64,000 bases of DNA from an uncultured Pelosinus sp. (GCA_900542835.1 UQPB01000015.1:5903-69902); one strand, 5' to 3'; counted from the first letter of the stretch, positions 31,407 to 40,308 are shown. Translations and numbers: made by a program. Notes: generated by a model not told the origin, from the letters alone.

Positions 31407-32795
31407 TCAGACGCAGCGCGTCAACAGCACATGAATAAAGTAGGTCGCCGCCAGCAAATCGGCGACGCCGCCGGGGCTGACACGGTTGGCGCTGAACAGG
31501 GCATCCATAGCCTCAATGCGGGCCTTTCCCAACGGGGTCAGCATGCCGCCTAACGCCAGCGCCGCCTGGGCCTCATTCCGCATCAGCTCGAGCCCCGGCA
31601 GACCTTTCCGGTTCAGCACCGTCGAATCCTCGACCGTTGTCATCAGGCTGAGCAAGGTCTGTACCAGCGCATCGTTGAGCGGCATATCCACCGCCAGACT
31701 CTGGCGCAAAGCCGGCAGGCCACTTCCCCTGACACTGGGCAGGCCCTGTTCCATCTCACCGCGAATGCCGGTGATACCATGCGCCAGATACAGGCGCTCA
31801 CCGGCAGTCAAAGCATTTGCCGGCCTGGCGGCAAGCGTGGCCAGTTCGCTGTCGACAAGGCCGGCACAGATCGCCGCGCAATCAGCAAAAACAGCCTCTT
31901 CACTCAGTCTGCCGCTCCGGTTCAGCCGCATCGCCGCCGCCGCGGTTAATACGCCCAGTACGAATACCAGGCCTTTTTGCGTATTGACGCCGCCGGTTGC
32001 CAGAAACATATCCCGCTCGCCCTCGCGGCCGATATGGCGCAAAACCGGCAGCAGTTCCCCGGCTTGTCCCTTATGGAGCCAGCCGGCGGCGGCGCAGCGG
32101 AGCATGGTGGGGCTCAACGCGGCGCTGCTCTGCAAAAAGGTGACCATGTCCATGTCCTGATGGGCGCCGGCATTGCTCCGGTCGACCAGTCCGGGTGAGG
32201 GCGTGCAGGCCACCTCCAGCAGCATGGCTTCAATCGCCCAGGCGGCGATGCGCCAAACCGAATCGGGCCAGGGTTTGCTTTGAGCCGCTGCCGCCGCTGC
32301 CAGACGTTTTTCCACCTCCCGCAGCAGCTCTGCCCGGCTGTGGGCCTGCTCCCGCATGCAGCTCACCGCCGGCTGGCGGCAAAGCAGGCAGGTCCTTTCC
32401 GGCAGGAACAAAGCGGCACGGGACAGTTGGGCGCCGTCGGCGCTAAATACATCAATATCAAACAGGCGGCCATATTCGCCACCGGTTTCGAGGTCAACGG
32501 CCAGCTGCTTCAGCGTTTGCGGCGGCGCGTCCGCCGCGATCGCGGCAAACGGCCCCGCCGGCTGATAACGCAGCCGCTCTTCCAGAATGGCTATGCCGCG
32601 TGTCTGCGCCTGATTGCGAAAAGAGTCAACCGCCTGACGGAACAGGTCGCGGATGGCGGCACTGTCTTTGACCGGCCCCGGAATATTGAGCGATATGCTC
32701 ACACAGGCAGCCGCATACAGGCGGCGCAATTCATCGCGCATGGCCGCCCGCTGCTCTTTGGCCGCCAGCAGCTCGTGTAATTGGATATTCAGCAT
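31407..32795 (-). CDS. citXG: CitX-CitG fusion: citrate lyase prosthetic-group transferase and synthase
   Basis: 462 residues in two parts. The N-terminal ~170 are CitX (apo-citrate lyase phosphoribosyl-dephospho-CoA transferase; RLFDIDVFSADG and the Cys-containing RTCLLCRQPAVSC). The rest is CitG (triphosphoribosyl-dephospho-CoA synthase; TPSPGLVDRSNAGAHQDMD and GGVNTQKGLVFVLG). Together they make and attach the prosthetic group of CitD. Fused CitXG is known from some bacteria such as Haemophilus, while E. coli has separate genes. The ATG at 32795 has AGAGGAG upstream; the frame is open further but without a site. It is the last gene of the cit operon, 13 bases after citC. Confidence 0.94.
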   Translation of the reverse strand: MLNIQLHELLAAKEQRAAMRDELRRLYAAACVSISLNIPGPVKDSAAIRDLFRQAVDSFRNQAQTRGIAILEERLRYQPAGPFAAIAADAPPQTLKQLAVDLETGGEYGRLFDIDVFSADGAQLSRAALFLPERTCLLCRQPAVSCMREQAHSRAELLREVEKRLAAAAAAQSKPWPDSVWRIAAWAIEAMLLEVACTPSPGLVDRSNAGAHQDMDMVTFLQSSAALSPTMLRCAAAGWLHKGQAGELLPVLRHIGREGERDMFLATGGVNTQKGLVFVLGVLTAAAAMRLNRSGRLSEEAVFADCAAICAGLVDSELATLAARPANALTAGERLYLAHGITGIRGEMEQGLPSVRGSGLPALRQSLAVDMPLNDALVQTLLSLMTTVEDSTVLNRKGLPGLELMRNEAQAALALGGMLTPLGKARIEAMDALFSANRVSPGGVADLLAATYFIHVLLTRCV

Positions 32796-32808
32796 GCCCA
32801 CTCCTCTT

Positions 32809-33855
32809 TCAATGCCGCGACTGGGTCGCCTTGATCCGGGCAATAACGGGTTTGGCCGCCTCGGAACGCAAATACGCGTAAGTACTGGCGGGAACAACCC
32901 GGGCAATTGCCGCCCAGTCGTCGCAGCGGATCATTTCGCGGACCTTGGAGGCACTGATGTAATCGCCGTCAAGGCTGCGCCGCTCAATCACCCGCAGGTC
33001 AATGCCATAGCGCGGCAGAATATCCGCCAGCGACTGGTTATAGCAGCCGGTTACCTGGCAGTAGGGCTCCTCGCCGACATATCGCAGGCCAATGCCGACA
33101 GCCGGCGCAATGCGGCTGGCAAACACCGAAGCGTCGAGACGTGTTTGCGCCGGCAGCGCGTCGGACTCACGGCTAAAATAGGTGGGAAATGTCGCCTGCG
33201 ACACGCTGTAGTCGCCGCCAGACACAACAACAACATTGTTCAGATCGCTGACACCGGCCTGCACCAGCTGCAGCCGCACCGCAAACGGAAACAGCGACCT
33301 GTCCTCGCTGACGACAAATACAATAACCGCATCGTTTTCGACTGCCGCCCGTTCAATCAGGGCGCGGTGTCCCAGCGTAAACGGATTACAGTTGACGACA
33401 ACAGCGGCGCGGCGGCCCGCCGGCAAGACCGCGGCCACGGCGGCAACCTCGCGGCAATACTGGCTGATGGAATACAGGCCGGTTTCGAGCAATACGGCAT
33501 AAGGCTCGGCCCGGGCGACTTCGCTGAAGCCAAGGGCCTCAAACTGCGCCGCCCGTTCCGGCTTGGTGAACAGCAGATAGTGAAATACGCCGCGCCGGCT
33601 TAATTCCTGCATCAGGCTGCTGACAAGCATCGCCGTCAGCCCCTCCCCCTGATACTGCGGCAGGACGGCTATATTCCGGATAACCTTGCCGGCAAACGAA
33701 CCGGTGCCGACAATCCGGCCGTCAAGATACAGAACGACCGTATAATCCAGCGTCTGATCAAAGCGCAGCGAAAACTGCCGCAAGAAGGTCTCTACAGCGG
33801 CAAATTCCCCGGCGTCTTCCGGATCCAGCACACGCAGTTCAGGATTCCCCCACAT
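32809..33855 (-). CDS. citC: [Citrate (pro-3S)-lyase] ligase
   Basis: 348 residues. It acetylates the thiol of the CitD prosthetic group with acetate and ATP to switch citrate lyase on. The N-terminal ~110 are GNAT-like (NIAVLPQYQGEGLTAMLVSSL), and the C-terminal part is a nucleotidyltransferase with VVVNCNPFTLGHRAL (HxGH-like) and a later ISASKVR motif. It starts 15 bases after citF within the operon. Length and motif order match E. coli and Klebsiella CitC. Confidence 0.95.
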   Translation of the reverse strand: MWGNPELRVLDPEDAGEFAAVETFLRQFSLRFDQTLDYTVVLYLDGRIVGTGSFAGKVIRNIAVLPQYQGEGLTAMLVSSLMQELSRRGVFHYLLFTKPERAAQFEALGFSEVARAEPYAVLLETGLYSISQYCREVAAVAAVLPAGRRAAVVVNCNPFTLGHRALIERAAVENDAVIVFVVSEDRSLFPFAVRLQLVQAGVSDLNNVVVVSGGDYSVSQATFPTYFSRESDALPAQTRLDASVFASRIAPAVGIGLRYVGEEPYCQVTGCYNQSLADILPRYGIDLRVIERRSLDGDYISASKVREMIRCDDWAAIARVVPASTYAYLRSEAAKPVIARIKATQSRH

Positions 33856-33870
33856 TGTCCGGCACCGCCC

Positions 33871-35409
33871 TTACAGTGGTTTGCGCACAACGTCGATAAT
33901 GGATCCGTCGCGATACTCGATAACGGCAACCACTTCATCGCTGACGGCAACCGGCTCCGGTTTGCCAGCCAGGTCATAAGCAATTTGCTGCAATTCCTCA
34001 ATGCTCATCAGCGGCAGCCCGGTGCCCTTCAGGTTATTGATCAGGTCGGTCCGCAGCGGATTGACGGCAATGCCCCGCTCACTGACAATCACATCGACAG
34101 TTTCACCGGGGGTAACAATGGTATTGACCTCATCCAGCACCATCGGCAGCCTGCCCCGCAGCAGCGGCGCGACAACGATCGCCAGCTTGGCGCCGGCAGC
34201 GGTATCGCAGTGTCCGCCCGATGCCCCCATAATCACGCCGTTGGAATCGGTGATGACATTGACGTTAAAGTTCACGTCAACTTCGGTGGCACTGAGAATG
34301 ACAACATCAAGATTGTTGACAACCGGGCCGCCGCAATGCGGATTGGCATAGTATGAAGCCGACATTTCCAGATGGCGGGGATTATTCTTCAAAGACTGAA
34401 TCGAAGGAATGTCAAAGTCCTGTGTATCAAAAATCGTCTCAATCAGGCCTTCTTCCAGCATTTGCGCAAACGGAGCGGTAATGCCGCCGACGCCAAAGCT
34501 GGCCTTAATATTCTGCTGCAGCATTTTTTCGCGGATGAATTTGGCTGCTGCCAAAGCCGCACCGCCGCTGCCCAACTGCAGGGAATAGCCGTCTTTAAAG
34601 TAACCGGAGTGCTCAATAACGCCGGCGGCGTATTCGGCAATCAGCAGTTCACGCGGATTGCGGCTGATCCGCAGCGCCCCCGAGGCAATGCCGGCCGGAT
34701 CGCCGATGCTGTCCATCACAACAACAAAATCCACCTGGGTCTGCGGAATGCTGACCGGATGCAGCGGATAAGGAACCAGATTGTCGGTTATGGCGACAAC
34801 CTTATCGGCATAGGCTGCGTCCACCATGGCGTACCCCAGCGAACCGCAGGCCGACTTGCCCTCAATACCGTTCATATTGCCGTAGCCGTCGCAGCAGGGA
34901 GCGCCGATAAAGGCCACATCAATCTTTAGCTCACCGGCCTCGATTGCCCTGGCGCGGCCGCCGTGGGAGCGAATCACAGCCGGACGGGCCAGTTTTCCCG
35001 ATGTCAGCAGCTTGCCCAGCTTGCCGCGGGCGCCGCTGGTCTCAATCGCGGTAATAACGCCTTGCTCAATATAAGGCAGAATCGCGTCATTGATGTCATT
35101 CAACGAGCTCGGCGCCAGTGTCAGTCCTTTAATTTTTTTAGCGGCAATCGCAGCGACAACCTGGTTAAGCACATAATCACCGTTGCGGAAATGATGGTGA
35201 AACGAAATTGTCATACCATCCTTTAAGCCCGCGGCATCAACCGCTTCCTCAATTGACTTCAGCAGCTTCTCCGTTCCCGGCCGCTGTGAGCGGATCTTCG
35301 CTCCCGCCATCCGGCCGGAAGGCGTGTATGCAAACGGACCGGCATAAGGGCGGACGGCTGCCAGGCCGTTAATTGAATCAGGTATCACTCTGCCAACTGT
35401 GTTTTTCAC
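33871..35409 (-). CDS. citF: Citrate lyase alpha subunit (citrate:acetyl-ACP transferase)
   Basis: 512 residues. It swaps acetyl for citryl on the CitD thioester. Family I CoA-transferase-like fold with ISFHHHFRNGDYVLNQV, PFAQMLEEGLIETIFDTQDFD, GASGGHCDTAAGAKLAIVV and IVTPGETVDVIVSERGIAVNP. The GTG at 35409 overlaps the citE stop (GTGA) and AAGGAGG lies just upstream, so translation of E and F is coupled. Full length, with no frameshift. Confidence 0.96.
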   Translation of the reverse strand: MKNTVGRVIPDSINGLAAVRPYAGPFAYTPSGRMAGAKIRSQRPGTEKLLKSIEEAVDAAGLKDGMTISFHHHFRNGDYVLNQVVAAIAAKKIKGLTLAPSSLNDINDAILPYIEQGVITAIETSGARGKLGKLLTSGKLARPAVIRSHGGRARAIEAGELKIDVAFIGAPCCDGYGNMNGIEGKSACGSLGYAMVDAAYADKVVAITDNLVPYPLHPVSIPQTQVDFVVVMDSIGDPAGIASGALRISRNPRELLIAEYAAGVIEHSGYFKDGYSLQLGSGGAALAAAKFIREKMLQQNIKASFGVGGITAPFAQMLEEGLIETIFDTQDFDIPSIQSLKNNPRHLEMSASYYANPHCGGPVVNNLDVVILSATEVDVNFNVNVITDSNGVIMGASGGHCDTAAGAKLAIVVAPLLRGRLPMVLDEVNTIVTPGETVDVIVSERGIAVNPLRTDLINNLKGTGLPLMSIEELQQIAYDLAGKPEPVAVSDEVVAVIEYRDGSIIDVVRKPL

Positions 35410-36296
35410 TGCAAACCCTCCTTGATCCCGGCGGCGGCGGCGTAAGCCAATACTCGTTCGGCCCGGTTGACAATCGGTGTATCAATCATTTTGCCGTCGA
35501 GGGCGATAACGCCCGATTTGCGGTCAAGCGCTTCCTGATAGGCTTTCAGAATCCGCCGCGCCTGCATGATTTCTTTGTCGCTGGGGGCAAAAATATCTTT
35601 TACAATCCGGATCTGACGGGGATTGATCACCGATTTGCCGTCAAAGCCCAATTGTTTGATCATCTTGGTTTCGGCAATAAATGTTTCTTCATCGTTAACG
35701 TCGGCAAATACCGAATCAATCACCATCAAACCGGCCGCGCGCGCAGCCAATACCAGCTGCGATCTGGCGACAAACAACTCATGGCCTTGTTTGCTGCGGG
35801 TAGTGCGCAGATCGGCAATAAAGTCCTCGCCGCCGATCGCCAGTGCTACCATCCGGGGACTGGCGGTAGCAATCTGGTAAGCATTCATCAGCCCCTGAGC
35901 CGTTTCAATAGCCGCCATCATCCGGATGCAGCCTGGTTCAAAGCCGTGCTCCTGCTCTACCTTGGTAATAATTTGATCAATCTCGCGAATATCATCCGCT
36001 GTTTCCGCTTTCGGCAGACGGATCAAATCAGGCTTGGCCGGCAACACTACTTCTAAATCCTTCAGCCCGAACGGCGTCTGGATATGATTAATGCGGACCG
36101 CTACCTCACAGGGATAGCGAAACCGCTTGATCGCGTTGTGGACGAGATGCCGCGCGGCATCCTTTTCCGTAATTGCCACTGCGTCCTCTAAATCAAAAAT
36201 AACCGTATCGGCGCCGTAAATACCGGCGCTTTGCAACATGGCGGGATTATTGCCAGGCATAAACATCATCGCCCGGCGCAGCTTGATCGCCTGCAT
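35406..36296 (-). CDS. citE: Citrate lyase beta subunit (citryl-ACP lyase)
   Basis: 296 residues. TIM-barrel lyase of the HpcH/HpaI family that cleaves citryl-ACP to acetyl-ACP and oxaloacetate. Seen: RAMMFMPGNNPAMLQSAG at the N-terminus, FDLEDAV (metal-binding acid), VRINH, LPKAETADDI, AAIETAQGLMNAYQIA and FDGKSVINPRQI. GGGGAGG precedes the ATG. It lies five bases after citD. No oxaloacetate decarboxylase gene is visible in the window to process its product. Confidence 0.96.
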   Translation of the reverse strand: MQAIKLRRAMMFMPGNNPAMLQSAGIYGADTVIFDLEDAVAITEKDAARHLVHNAIKRFRYPCEVAVRINHIQTPFGLKDLEVVLPAKPDLIRLPKAETADDIREIDQIITKVEQEHGFEPGCIRMMAAIETAQGLMNAYQIATASPRMVALAIGGEDFIADLRTTRSKQGHELFVARSQLVLAARAAGLMVIDSVFADVNDEETFIAETKMIKQLGFDGKSVINPRQIRIVKDIFAPSDKEIMQARRILKAYQEALDRKSGVIALDGKMIDTPIVNRAERVLAYAAAAGIKEGLQ

Positions 36297-36301
36297 GTTC
36301 C

Positions 36302-36583
36302 TTACCTCCCCAATCCGGCCGCCCGCTCAATCGCGGTCAACGTCCGGGCCTCAATTGTATAATCCAGAGCGCCCTTGTCATTGGCATGCACCACCGCATC
36401 TTTGATGCCGTGGGCCAGTAGTGTTGCAGCAATAACCTCCCGCATGCGCGCGCCGTATTGCTTGGCGGTAGGGCTGACCAGCTCAATCTGGATGCCGCTG
36501 CCGGCGGCTGCCGGAGACAACGCAATCAGAATATCAGACGATTCGATTGTGCCTGCCTGGGCGGCTTGTTTAACTGTTCCCAT
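36302..36583 (-). CDS. citD: Citrate lyase acyl carrier protein
   Basis: 93 residues from the ATG at 36583 (AAGGAGGAG upstream; the frame is open to 36643 without a good site). The attachment region AGTIESSDILIAL aligns with the E. coli GTLESGD segment, so Ser15 should carry the phosphoribosyl-dephospho-CoA group. The rest (KQYGARMREVI, HANDKGALDYTIEART) is typical. It is the first gene of citDEFCXG. The order D-E-F is conserved, but citC follows citF instead of preceding citD as in E. coli. Confidence 0.94.
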   Translation of the reverse strand: MGTVKQAAQAGTIESSDILIALSPAAAGSGIQIELVSPTAKQYGARMREVIAATLLAHGIKDAVVHANDKGALDYTIEARTLTAIERAAGLGR

Positions 36584-36819
36584 CCTCTGCTCCTCCTTTT
36601 GCCCGTCAGTAAAAAAGCAGCGTCTTTTTCCAAAAACAGGCATACGTTGATTTAGCTATCAACGGTATTATATCTAATTTTCTGAAAAAGTTAAAATTTA
36701 ATTACACGATACTTCACAATCAAAAATTTGAATAACGGCAACTGTCTGACGGCGGAGAAGGAAAAACGTCAGTAATCTGCGAATACAGTAAAAAAAAGTC
36801 ATTTGCAGGAGTGATCCGA
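36584..36819. other. Divergent regulatory region between citD and the LysR gene
   Basis: About 236 AT-rich bases between the citD start (minus) and the LysR start (plus). LysR-type regulators usually bind such shared regions and activate the divergent operon. I see TATTATATCTAATTT near 36665-36680 that could hold a -10 element, but no operator I can define with confidence. Confidence 0.5.
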
Positions 36820-37689
36820 TTGGAAACGCGCGACTGGCAGATCCTTTCCGTGCTCTATGAGCAAAAAAATATAACAAAAACCGCCCATTCGCTCTTTATT
36901 TCCCAACCGGCGCTAACGGCCAGACTGCGGCAAATTGAAAAAGAATTCGGCATTACCATTGTCAACCGTACCAGCAAAGGCGTTCAGTTCACGCCGCAGG
37001 GCGAATATCTGGCCAAGTCATCGACAGAAATGCTGCTGAAAATCCGTAAAATGAAAGAACAAGTGCTTAATCTTGACGACGATGTCAAAGGAACCCTGCG
37101 GCTTGGCGCCTCAGGGTACTTTACCGCCTTCACGCTGCCGCCGCTGCTCAAACAGTTCAAGCAGCAGTATCCGCAGGTCGAATTTATCGTACATACCGAT
37201 TGGACGAAAAATATTTTTAATACCGTATTCAATCAGGAAGTCCACATCGGTTTTGTCAGCGCCGATTACGGCTGGCAAAGCGAAAAGCACATGCTGTTTG
37301 AGGAGTCGATCTACGTCGCCTCCGCCGATGACATTGCCCTGACTGATTTGCCGAGCCTGCCCCGTATCAACTACCAGACAGACGGACTGATCAAGGCTCA
37401 GATTGACAAATGGTGGCGGGAAAACTATTCGCAGCCGCCGACAATCAGCATGGAAGTGGATAAGCTGGCCACCTGTAAGGAAATGGTCAGATACGGACTC
37501 GGCTATGCGATCATGCCGGGACGGATTCTGCACGACATGCCGCATATGCGCAAAGCCATTCTTAATGATCGTCAAGGCAAACCGATCCGTCGCAACAGCT
37601 GGATGATTTATCATGCGGATGACCAGCAATTAAACGTGATCCGGGCGTTCGTCAACTTCATCAAAGCCGTTAAATTCACACAGTATTAG
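36820..37689 (+). CDS. LysR-family regulator of the citrate locus
   Basis: 289 residues from a TTG at 36820. AGGAG sits at 36807-36811, eight bases before it; the in-frame GTG at 36811 would overlap that site and is less likely. The winged helix is ILSVLYEQKNITKTAHSLFISQPALTARLRQIE; the effector domain starts near residue 90 (GTLRLGASGYFTAFTLPPLL). Between citDEFCXG and the citrate transporter, it most likely activates both with citrate or a related acid as co-inducer (inference). Related CitR/CitO-type regulators are known in citrate fermenters, but the families vary. Confidence 0.9.
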   Translation: METRDWQILSVLYEQKNITKTAHSLFISQPALTARLRQIEKEFGITIVNRTSKGVQFTPQGEYLAKSSTEMLLKIRKMKEQVLNLDDDVKGTLRLGASGYFTAFTLPPLLKQFKQQYPQVEFIVHTDWTKNIFNTVFNQEVHIGFVSADYGWQSEKHMLFEESIYVASADDIALTDLPSLPRINYQTDGLIKAQIDKWWRENYSQPPTISMEVDKLATCKEMVRYGLGYAIMPGRILHDMPHMRKAILNDRQGKPIRRNSWMIYHADDQQLNVIRAFVNFIKAVKFTQY

Positions 37690-37702
37690 CGGCAGCTACT
37701 CA

Positions 37703-37752
37703 GGGAAGCAAAGGCTTGCGTCAATTAGCGCAAGCCTTTGCTTCCCCTTTTA
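37703..37752 (+). terminator. Terminator after the LysR gene
   Basis: Perfect 18-bp stem (37703-37720 with 37729-37746, loop TCAATTAG) followed by CTTTTATT. Confidence 0.9.
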
Positions 37753-37981
37753 TTATAAAGCGATTTTATCTGCTGAGATAGATAATCTTGATAGCCAGTT
37801 ATCAATAGTTCGAATTTTACAAATTAAAACCCGCATTTTATACTGAGTCCAAGCAAGCCCCTTAGCCCTCGGGGCAAATATTTATTAGAAAATTACAAAC
37901 ACTCATAAGGAGGTGCCGCCTGGGTTAACGCGCTGCTTGAACCGTAAATGCTGGCTATTCATTTTTTAAGGAGGCTATGAA
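37753..37981 (+). other. Leader region of the citrate transporter gene
   Basis: About 230 bases. It contains a short hairpin GCCCC/GGGGC (~37857-37875), a free-standing AAGGAGGTG at ~37909-37917 with no start codon at the right distance, and the real ribosome site AAGGAGG just before 37982. The spare site may belong to a tiny leader frame (GTG within 37914-37964, ending next to the second site), which I cannot confirm. Confidence 0.4.
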
Positions 37982-39301
37982 ATGTCAACATTGGCTATCG
38001 CCGGATTTCTCATGGTAATCGTATTTATGTATCTGATCATGTCTAAACGCATGTCGGCAATGATTGCGCTTATGCTGATTCCACTGCTGTTTGCCCTTGC
38101 CGTCACCGGATTGAATCCCAAATTGGGAGCCATGATGTGGGACGGAGTCAAAAAGGTCGCCCCCACCGGCATCATGATTATGTTTGCAATCCTTTATTTT
38201 GGCGTTATGATTGACGCCGGCCTGTTTGATCCGCTCATCAATAAAATCCTGAAAGCGGTCAAAGGCGACCCGGTTAAAGTAGCTGTAGGAACGGCATTGC
38301 TGGCGATGCTGGTCTCGCTGGACGGCGACGGCTCCACCACCTATATGGTTACTTGTTCGGCAATGCTGGCCGTGCATCGACGCGTCGGCATGCACCCGCT
38401 GATTCTGCCTTCAATTGTACTAATGATGAACAGTGTTATGAATATCATCCCCTGGGGCGGCCCTACCGGCCGGGTTCTCGCATCCTTGAAGGTAGAAGTC
38501 GGCGATGTATTTGTGCCGCTGATTCCGGCTATGGGCATCGGCGCCTTATGGGTCATTTTCATGGCTTACAGATGGGGTAAAAAAGAACGTACCCGCCTCG
38601 ACTACAATCCTGCCCAGGCAAATGATCATCCTGAAAATGAAGCCAATATAACCGTATCCTCCGATCCGGAGGCCGAACAGCTGAAACGCCCGCAAATGTT
38701 CCTGGTCAACCTGGCCATGACTGTCCTGCTGATGGTCTGCCTGATCATGGAAGTGCTGCCGCTTGGCATTCTGTTTATGCTCGGCACCGGTCTTGCCCTG
38801 CTGATCAATTACCGCAGCATGAAGCTGCAAAGCGAACGTATTGTCGCCAATGGCGCCAACGCGGTTCCGGTTGTATCGATGATCTTTGCCGCCGGCATTT
38901 TCATGGGCATCATGTCCGGCACCAAAATGGTTGACGCAATGGCTCAAACCCTGATCGGCGCCATTCCGGAATCCATGGGACCGCATTTTGCCTTTATCAG
39001 CGCCATGGTCAGCCTCCCCGGAACGTTTTTCCTGACAAACGACGCTTACTACTTCGGCGTCTTGCCTGTATTGGCCAAAGCTGCAGCCACCTATGGCATT
39101 ACACCCGAGCAGATGGGCATCGCCGCTCTGATCGGCCAGGGCTGCCACTTGCTCAGCCCGCTGGTTCCGTCCACTTATCTGCTGGTAGGCTTGAACAAAG
39201 TCGATTTCGGCGATTTTCAAAAATTCGCCCTGCTGCCTGCTATCGGTATTTCGGTGCTGTGGCTGGCCTACGCAGTTGTATTCGGCCTGTTCCCGCTCTA
39301 A
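37982..39301 (+). CDS. CitMHS-family citrate transporter
   Basis: 439 residues with about twelve hydrophobic segments. CitMHS features: SLDGDGSTTYMVTCSAML near residue 105, MNIIPWGGPTGR near 155 and, in the second half, LPGTFFLTNDAYYFGVLPVLAK and HLLSPLVPSTYLLVG. Members such as B. subtilis CitM and CitH carry citrate as a complex with divalent metal, in symport with protons. A charged cytoplasmic loop (~200-235) divides the halves. AAGGAGG precedes the ATG. Beside the citrate lyase operon and its LysR gene, it is very likely the uptake system for that pathway. Confidence 0.93.
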   Translation: MSTLAIAGFLMVIVFMYLIMSKRMSAMIALMLIPLLFALAVTGLNPKLGAMMWDGVKKVAPTGIMIMFAILYFGVMIDAGLFDPLINKILKAVKGDPVKVAVGTALLAMLVSLDGDGSTTYMVTCSAMLAVHRRVGMHPLILPSIVLMMNSVMNIIPWGGPTGRVLASLKVEVGDVFVPLIPAMGIGALWVIFMAYRWGKKERTRLDYNPAQANDHPENEANITVSSDPEAEQLKRPQMFLVNLAMTVLLMVCLIMEVLPLGILFMLGTGLALLINYRSMKLQSERIVANGANAVPVVSMIFAAGIFMGIMSGTKMVDAMAQTLIGAIPESMGPHFAFISAMVSLPGTFFLTNDAYYFGVLPVLAKAAATYGITPEQMGIAALIGQGCHLLSPLVPSTYLLVGLNKVDFGDFQKFALLPAIGISVLWLAYAVVFGLFPL

Positions 39302-39306
39302 AAAGC

Positions 39307-39345
39307 AAAAAAAGACTGCGGACAAAACGTCTGCAGTCTTTTTTT
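39307..39345 (+). terminator. Terminator after the citrate transporter
   Basis: 13-bp arms (39307-39319 and 39333-39345) extendable into the loop by GGAC/GTCT pairing, with a run of seven T. It starts five bases after the stop codon. Confidence 0.92.
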
Positions 39346-39383
39346 ATGTTTTTCCCCGAACCGCCAGTAGTGACGAAAAGCTT

Positions 39384-39830
39384 TCACGCCTCCGGCCGAT
39401 CCGGTAAAAGCAGTTGCCGCAGCAGCGCACAAAAGGCCTCATCCTCCCGGACCGAACGTTTCCTCGGCCCCTTCAGCCGGTTGCCGCCGCGGCGAAACTT
39501 AGCCTTCAGCTCACGCTCCTCCAGCATAAAATCCATTGACTGCTGGTGATATTCCCAGCCCGACGGATGAATACAACGCGCGGCTTTAGCCAATACCAAA
39601 GCCGCCAGTCCCCAGTCCTGGGTTATGACAACATCACCGGCGCAGGTTAAATTGGCAATCGCCAGATCCGCCTCCTGCGGATTGTCGCCGACAATAATAT
39701 GCTGCGGTGACTCCAGCACATGATTAAAATTTGCCACGGTAATCACTGCAATACCGCTCTGATTAGCAAGGCGGAGGCTGCAAGCCAGTACCATCTTCGG
39801 GCAGGCGTCGGCATCAATTATAAGCTTCAA
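39384..39830 (-). CDS. YaiI/YqxD family protein (DUF188)
   Basis: 148 residues. The family is recognised from the N-terminal IDADACPKM, the middle VVITQDWGLAALVL and the basic C-terminal part (FRRGGNRLKGPRKRSVREDEAF). It is PIN-like and often assumed to be a nuclease, but no activity is established. TTG start at 39830 with AAAGGAGGGG upstream. It stands alone, convergent with the citrate transporter gene. Confidence 0.9.
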   Translation of the reverse strand: MKLIIDADACPKMVLACSLRLANQSGIAVITVANFNHVLESPQHIIVGDNPQEADLAIANLTCAGDVVITQDWGLAALVLAKAARCIHPSGWEYHQQSMDFMLEERELKAKFRRGGNRLKGPRKRSVREDEAFCALLRQLLLPDRPEA

Positions 39831-40005
39831 CTATCGCCCCTCCTTTCCTGCTGATCCGTGCAGGCCGGCAGTTTGAAGCAGAGTTTGTCATCACGGTTGT
39901 CATAAAGCGGCTGCGCTAACAGCAGCCAGCACGTTAATAGTATAGCAAAAATTGCCGCCAGAAGCCAAACAGCATGGGCTATTTAACACAGGGACAGAAA
40001 ACTGC

Positions 40006-40034
40006 TTGTATTTTTGATCGGATACGAATATAAT
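40006..40034 (+). promoter_or_regulatory. Promoter of structured-RNA/micropeptide unit A
   Basis: TTGTAT (40006-40011), a 17-base spacer and a perfect TATAAT (40029-40034). Transcription should begin near 40041, a few bases before the conserved RNA. Confidence 0.8.
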
Positions 40035-40044
40035 GTATACAAGG

Positions 40045-40198
40045 CCAACCAACTAGAACGTGCTTTACGGTGTTGTCAGGAGGACCGTTGTTTTCGAAAA
40101 TAAAGAAAGCAATAAGAAATCCTGACTGGATTCGATTCCGCCCCGAGAAGCCCTCACTAACCGGATGTCCGCCTCATCATGTATGGAGGTGCATTCGA
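40045..40198 (+). ncRNA. Conserved structured leader RNA, copy A
   Basis: About 154 bases strongly similar to copy B (40397-40548). Seen elements: hairpin CGGU…ACCG (40068-40071 with 40083-40087 region) whose loop carries GUCAGGA; a downstream UCCUGAC (40120-40126) able to pair with that loop as a pseudoknot; conserved GAUUCCGCCCCGAGAAGC; and a final stem-loop in which GGAUGU…GCCUC pairs with GAGGU…GCAUUC, burying the GGAGGTG ribosome site of the micropeptide. The stem base changes are compensated in copy B. The layout is that of a riboswitch-like or toxin-type translation-controlling leader. I cannot match it to a known class. Confidence 0.72.
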
Positions 40199-40300
40199 GT
40201 GACTGTTCAGGAAATCGCCCTTCTCGTTCTTGTTTCGCTTGTATGGACGGCGGTATTATCGCACCGGGCTTACAAGCTGCTCGAAAAAGAACAAGATTAA
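40199..40300 (+). CDS. 33-residue single-pass membrane peptide, copy A
   Basis: Starts at GTG 40199, seven bases after GGAGGTG. The peptide is MTVQEIALLVLVSLVWTAVL followed by SHRAYKLLEKEQD: a short N-terminus, one hydrophobic helix (~6-20) and a charged tail. It shares SxRAYxxL and the overall plan with the peptide of copy B (SQRAYQFLRR). A longer frame from 40070 would translate straight through the conserved RNA and is not credible. Candidates are a type I toxin-like peptide or a small regulatory membrane subunit. It is followed by its own terminator, so it is a one-gene transcript of about 290 bases. Confidence 0.72.
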   Translation: MTVQEIALLVLVSLVWTAVLSHRAYKLLEKEQD

Positions 40301-40308
40301 ACCACCCT

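Noticed and set aside
32653..33603. 316-codon frame on the plus strand across citC and citXG
   Set aside because: Antisense to two confirmed genes and crossing their junction; no recognisable domain.
38546..39325. 259-codon frame antisense to the citrate transporter
   Set aside because: His/Gln-rich shadow translation of a membrane protein gene, with no ribosome site.
40070..40300. 76-residue reading of the first micropeptide gene from an upstream start
   Set aside because: The added 43 residues would be encoded by the conserved structured leader, and the second copy has no comparable frame. The GTG at 40199 with its ribosome site explains the gene.
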